Shown: in pieces, positions 42,589-44,630 of the stretch | Layout of the letters: every line of letters begins with the position of its first letter | Position numbering within the stretch: the stretch's first letter is position 1 | NCBI GenBank assembly: GCA_903885605.1 | Contig: CAISJD010000143.1 | Coordinates: 1-44,630, forward strand | Length of the DNA stretch: 44,630 nt | Reading direction: 5' to 3' | DNA from: an uncultured Chthonomonas sp. | GTDB lineage: Bacteria > Armatimonadota > Chthonomonadetes > Chthonomonadales > CAJBBX01 | The notes under the pieces: generated by a model | The model's database searches: none | What the model was told of the DNA's origin: nothing | What the model saw: the letters and a program-made list of their open reading frames with translations, nothing else | Translations under genes and position numbers: made by a program

Positions 42589-42649
42589 CGTCGCCCTGAG
42601 CGAAGCGAAGGGCCCCGACTCCGGCACTGCACCGTCGTCCCCCGGCGCG
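42589..42649 (+). repeat. Interspersed repeat, single copy upstream of the DUF4268 gene
   Basis: These 61 nt differ at one position from 44304-44364, inside the tandem repeat at the right end. The shared core includes CCTGAGCGAAGCGAAGGG, an imperfect palindrome. The rest of the 253-nt gap between genes (42547-42799) shows nothing else I can name. Confidence 0.85.
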
Positions 42650-42799
42650 CCAAGCCTGCGTGGTTGAAGGCTCTCTGCTGGTACATGCATTGCGCAGAGG
42701 TTGGGTAGCTGTGTCGCACCGCTTTGCAGGAAGAGGCCATGCTATAGGTACTGGAATTCCGGTGCGCATGGGTCGCGTCGGAGGTGCGGAGGAATGACC

Positions 42800-43753
42800 A
42801 TGGAGCTTGGCAGGCGTGAGCGTGTCGCTGATGTCCGAACGGTATGGGGCAAGGAAGCCGACTTCTCAGATTGGCTCGTGACAGCCGATGGCATCGCGCT
42901 GTTGGCGCAAGACCTGGGCGTGGAGATCGAGGAGCCCAGTCGGGAAGGCAGGCCGGGTGACTTCCCCTGCGACATCGTGGCGAAGCTCTTGGGGGATGAG
43001 AGCCACGTGGTGGTCATTGAGAACCAGTTCGGCAAGACCAACCACGATCATCTGGGTAAGTTCCTGACCTACGCGTCGGTCCACAAGGCCATGACGGGCA
43101 TATGGATCGCTGAACAGGCCGCAGATGACCACCGCCAGGTGATCGACTGGCTCAACGAGAACACGCCCGCCACTGTAAACCTCTACCTGGCGGAACTCAG
43201 GGTCTTCCGGATCGGCCAGAGCCCTGCGGCGCCACAACTCGATATGGTCTGCCGACCCAATGTGTCGCAGAAGATTGCGCGCTCCGCGGAAAGCGCTGCC
43301 AACAAGGAACGCTACGGATGGCGGCTTGCGTTCTGGGAGGATATCCACAAGTCCGTCTCAGCCCGCAAGCAGCCCTTCCGCCTGCAAAAGGCCGGCACCT
43401 CCCACTGGTCGACGGTGTCGATCGGCCGCTCAGGATTCAGCCTCTCAATGCTCCTTACGCCCAGGAACCAGAGCATCGGCGTCGAGCTCTACGTGAACCC
43501 CGTCGGCTGGAAGGACGCCGCGTTTGAGCAACTCCGCGCAGACAAGGAGGCTATCGAGGAGCAGATTGGATGCCCGCTGGAGTGGATGCCGCTGATCGGC
43601 AAGAAGAGCGCGCGCATCCTCCTGGAGGCGAAGATCGACCCTCGGAGGGATACTGAGCGCAAGGCTGTCTGCGAGTGGTTCGCCGACAAACTCCCGCTGA
43701 TGTACGCGACGTTCAAGGACCGCGTTGCCGCACTTCAGGCTAGCACGGACTAG
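42800..43753 (+). CDS. DUF4268 domain protein, PD-(D/E)XK nuclease-like fold
   Basis: This is a 317-residue cytoplasmic protein. Of two ATGs, the one at 42800 has the proper spacing to GGAGG. The N-terminal half has the usual DUF4268-protein pattern: WGKEADFSDWLV, then FPCDIVAKLLG, VVVIENQFGKTNHDHLGKFLTYAS and MTGIWIAEQ. The Asp, the Glu of IENQ and the nearby Gln resemble a nuclease active site (D...ExQ instead of ExK). The C-terminal half (about 190-317) is the DUF4268 region proper (YGWRLAFWEDIHK, EEQIGCPLEWMP). Such proteins are scattered accessory genes, sometimes near restriction systems, with no proven function. It is flanked by repeat copies on both sides. Confidence 0.85.
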   Translation: MELGRRERVADVRTVWGKEADFSDWLVTADGIALLAQDLGVEIEEPSREGRPGDFPCDIVAKLLGDESHVVVIENQFGKTNHDHLGKFLTYASVHKAMTGIWIAEQAADDHRQVIDWLNENTPATVNLYLAELRVFRIGQSPAAPQLDMVCRPNVSQKIARSAESAANKERYGWRLAFWEDIHKSVSARKQPFRLQKAGTSHWSTVSIGRSGFSLSMLLTPRNQSIGVELYVNPVGWKDAAFEQLRADKEAIEEQIGCPLEWMPLIGKKSARILLEAKIDPRRDTERKAVCEWFADKLPLMYATFKDRVAALQASTD

Positions 43754-43795
43754 CGGGCACTGGCGCGCTGGGCAAGCGCCAAGCAGGCGCCGCGG

Positions 43796-43865
43796 CACCT
43801 CCGGGCAAGCCACCGCATCGAGGGAGTTGGGGTGCTTCACTGCATTCAGCACGATCGGCAACGGC
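43796..43865 (+). repeat. Degenerate copy of the right-end repeat
   Basis: This stretch, in the gap between the DUF4268 and GIY-YIG genes, resembles the second half of the 177-nt unit at 44290-44466. The best-kept part is GGGTGCTTCACTGCATTCAG, which differs from the tandem copy at 44467-44630 at one base. It fills the 180-nt gap between the two genes, which otherwise shows no signal. Confidence 0.7.
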
Positions 43866-43933
43866 AATGGCGGCTGGAGCTTTGTAGCGCGCCCGTTGTT
43901 CGAGTACGAACCATGGTCCTGGAGGGCGGCTCG

Positions 43934-44218
43934 ATGCTGCGGTACTGGTACACGTACATCATGACCAACCCGCGTGCCACGGTTCTCTACGTTGGGGTGA
44001 CCGGGGATCTCGCGCGGAGAGTCGGGGAGCATAAGCAGCGCTGCGGCGGGTTCACGGCTCGGTACAACGCGACCCGCCTGGTCCTGTTCGAGGTCCACTT
44101 GTCGCCACAGGACGCCATCACGAGGGAGAAGCAACTGAAGGGATGGACCCGAACCCGCAAACTGGCGCTGATCCGCCAGTGCAACGAGCAGTTCCGTGAC
44201 CTAGCCGAGGACTTGTGA
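43934..44218 (+). CDS. Small GIY-YIG nuclease-domain protein
   Basis: This is a 94-residue single-domain protein. The ATG at 43934 has GGAGG eight nt upstream. YTYIMTNPRATVLYVGVTGDLARRVGEHK contains the GIY-YIG pair (YTYI and LYVGVT) with the catalytic Arg following in DLARRV, and the C-terminal part AITREKQLKGWTRTRKLALI carries the metal-binding Glu position (REKQLK) found in this YhbQ/UPF0213-like group. Such proteins are presumed DNA endonucleases, but their cellular role is not settled. It lies between copies of an intergenic repeat. Confidence 0.88.
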   Translation: MLRYWYTYIMTNPRATVLYVGVTGDLARRVGEHKQRCGGFTARYNATRLVLFEVHLSPQDAITREKQLKGWTRTRKLALIRQCNEQFRDLAEDL

Positions 44219-44289
44219 TGGACGGCGTCACATCGTTACCGGGTGACGCCGAGACCGTGCGCGGATGTGCGCGTCTGCCCTCGCAACTG

Positions 44290-44630
44290 CCGTTCGCCCT
44301 CGCCGTCGCCCTGAGCGAAGCGAAGGGCCCCGACTCCGGCGCTGCACCGTCGTCCCCCGGCGCGAAGCGCGCCGTGGCGCCTGCCTCCGGTCCACCAACG
44401 CAAGCCACTGCACCGCTGGGATCGGGGTGCTGCACTGCGTTCAGCACGACGGTAACGGCGCCGCCGCCGTTCGCCCTTGCCGTCGCCCTGAGCGAAGCGA
44501 AGGGCCCCGACCCCGGCACTGCCCCGTCGCCCCCCGGCGCGAAGCGCAACGCAGCGCCTACCTCCGGTCCACCAACGCAAGCCACTGCACCGCTGGGATC
44601 GGGGTGCTTCACTGCGTTCAGCACGACGGC
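44290..44630 (+). repeat. 177-nt tandem repeat, two copies (second cut by window edge)
   Basis: Copy 1 spans 44290-44466 and copy 2 starts at 44467 and runs to the window edge; they differ at scattered bases and keep an exact 177-nt offset. Each unit has CCTGAGCGAAGCGAAGGG, a GGCGCGAAGCGCGCC-type palindrome (perfect in copy 1 only) and a GTGCTG/CAGCAC hairpin arm pair (perfect in copy 1). The 412-nt stretch 44219-44630 holds no gene I can support; apparent open frames on the minus strand are translations of the repeat. Confidence 0.9.

Noticed and set aside
44118-44624. Open frame of 168 codons on the minus strand
   Set aside because: Its translation is simply the repeated 177-nt unit read twice; no start signal or domain is visible.
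42589-44630. CRISPR array at the right end
   Set aside because: The units are about 177 nt, in tandem without spacers, and no cas genes are present.

Overview
The window is a high-GC (about two-thirds G+C by eye) bacterial chromosome segment with dense coding and short intergenic gaps. It is rich in large secreted glycoside hydrolases and also carries a uroporphyrinogen-decarboxylase-like protein, a TIM-barrel sugar isomerase/epimerase, an RbsB/RbsC-type transporter pair and a thpR-recA pair. This mix suggests a saprophytic, polysaccharide-degrading lineage such as Armatimonadota, or less likely Planctomycetota or Chloroflexota. That assignment is inference. I see no rRNA, tRNA, CRISPR array or transposase.

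Layout. (1) 1-4917, minus strand: three tandem secreted paralogues of a family I do not recognise. They share an invariant CPERHGTY segment and differ in their C-terminal modules (PEBP-like in one, Ig-like in another). The second and third have nearly the same block upstream of their start codons. (2) 5177-14530, minus strand: a two-module non-ribosomal peptide synthetase (C-A-T-C-A-T-TE; binding-pocket residues suggest Val then Gly), followed 36 nt later by a secreted six-hairpin glycosidase. (3) 14779-25822, plus strand: an M48-type membrane metallopeptidase, then a carbohydrate locus with a GH43-like enzyme, a pectate-lyase-like beta-helix protein, a GH42-like enzyme, a DUF5060/GH5-like enzyme behind a LacI-type operator, and a URO-D-family protein. 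(4) 25905-35937, minus strand: a DUF4143 ATPase with a long palindrome at its start, a Skp-like secreted protein, two six-hairpin glycosidases around a small secreted protein, a sugar isomerase-like protein, CorA, RecA and ThpR. (5) 36176-42546, plus strand: a sugar-binding lipoprotein whose ribosome binding site lies inside an inverted repeat, an RbsC-type permease with an unusual soluble insertion, and a 1348-residue multidomain glycosidase. No transport ATPase is present. (6) 42589-44630: intergenic repeats around a DUF4268 nuclease-fold protein and a GIY-YIG protein.

How the genes may work together: the secreted glycosidases would degrade a complex plant- or algal-type polysaccharide outside the cytoplasm, the RbsB/RbsC pair would import released sugars with an ATPase encoded elsewhere, and the isomerase and URO-D-like protein may process them. 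No SusC/SusD or TonB-dependent system is visible, so this is not a Bacteroidota-type utilisation locus. The strongest candidates for undescribed biology are the CPERHGTY family, the permease with a soluble insertion together with the hairpin-covered start of its binding protein, the stand-alone dipeptide-type NRPS coupled to a glycosidase, and the repeat/GIY-YIG association at the right end.
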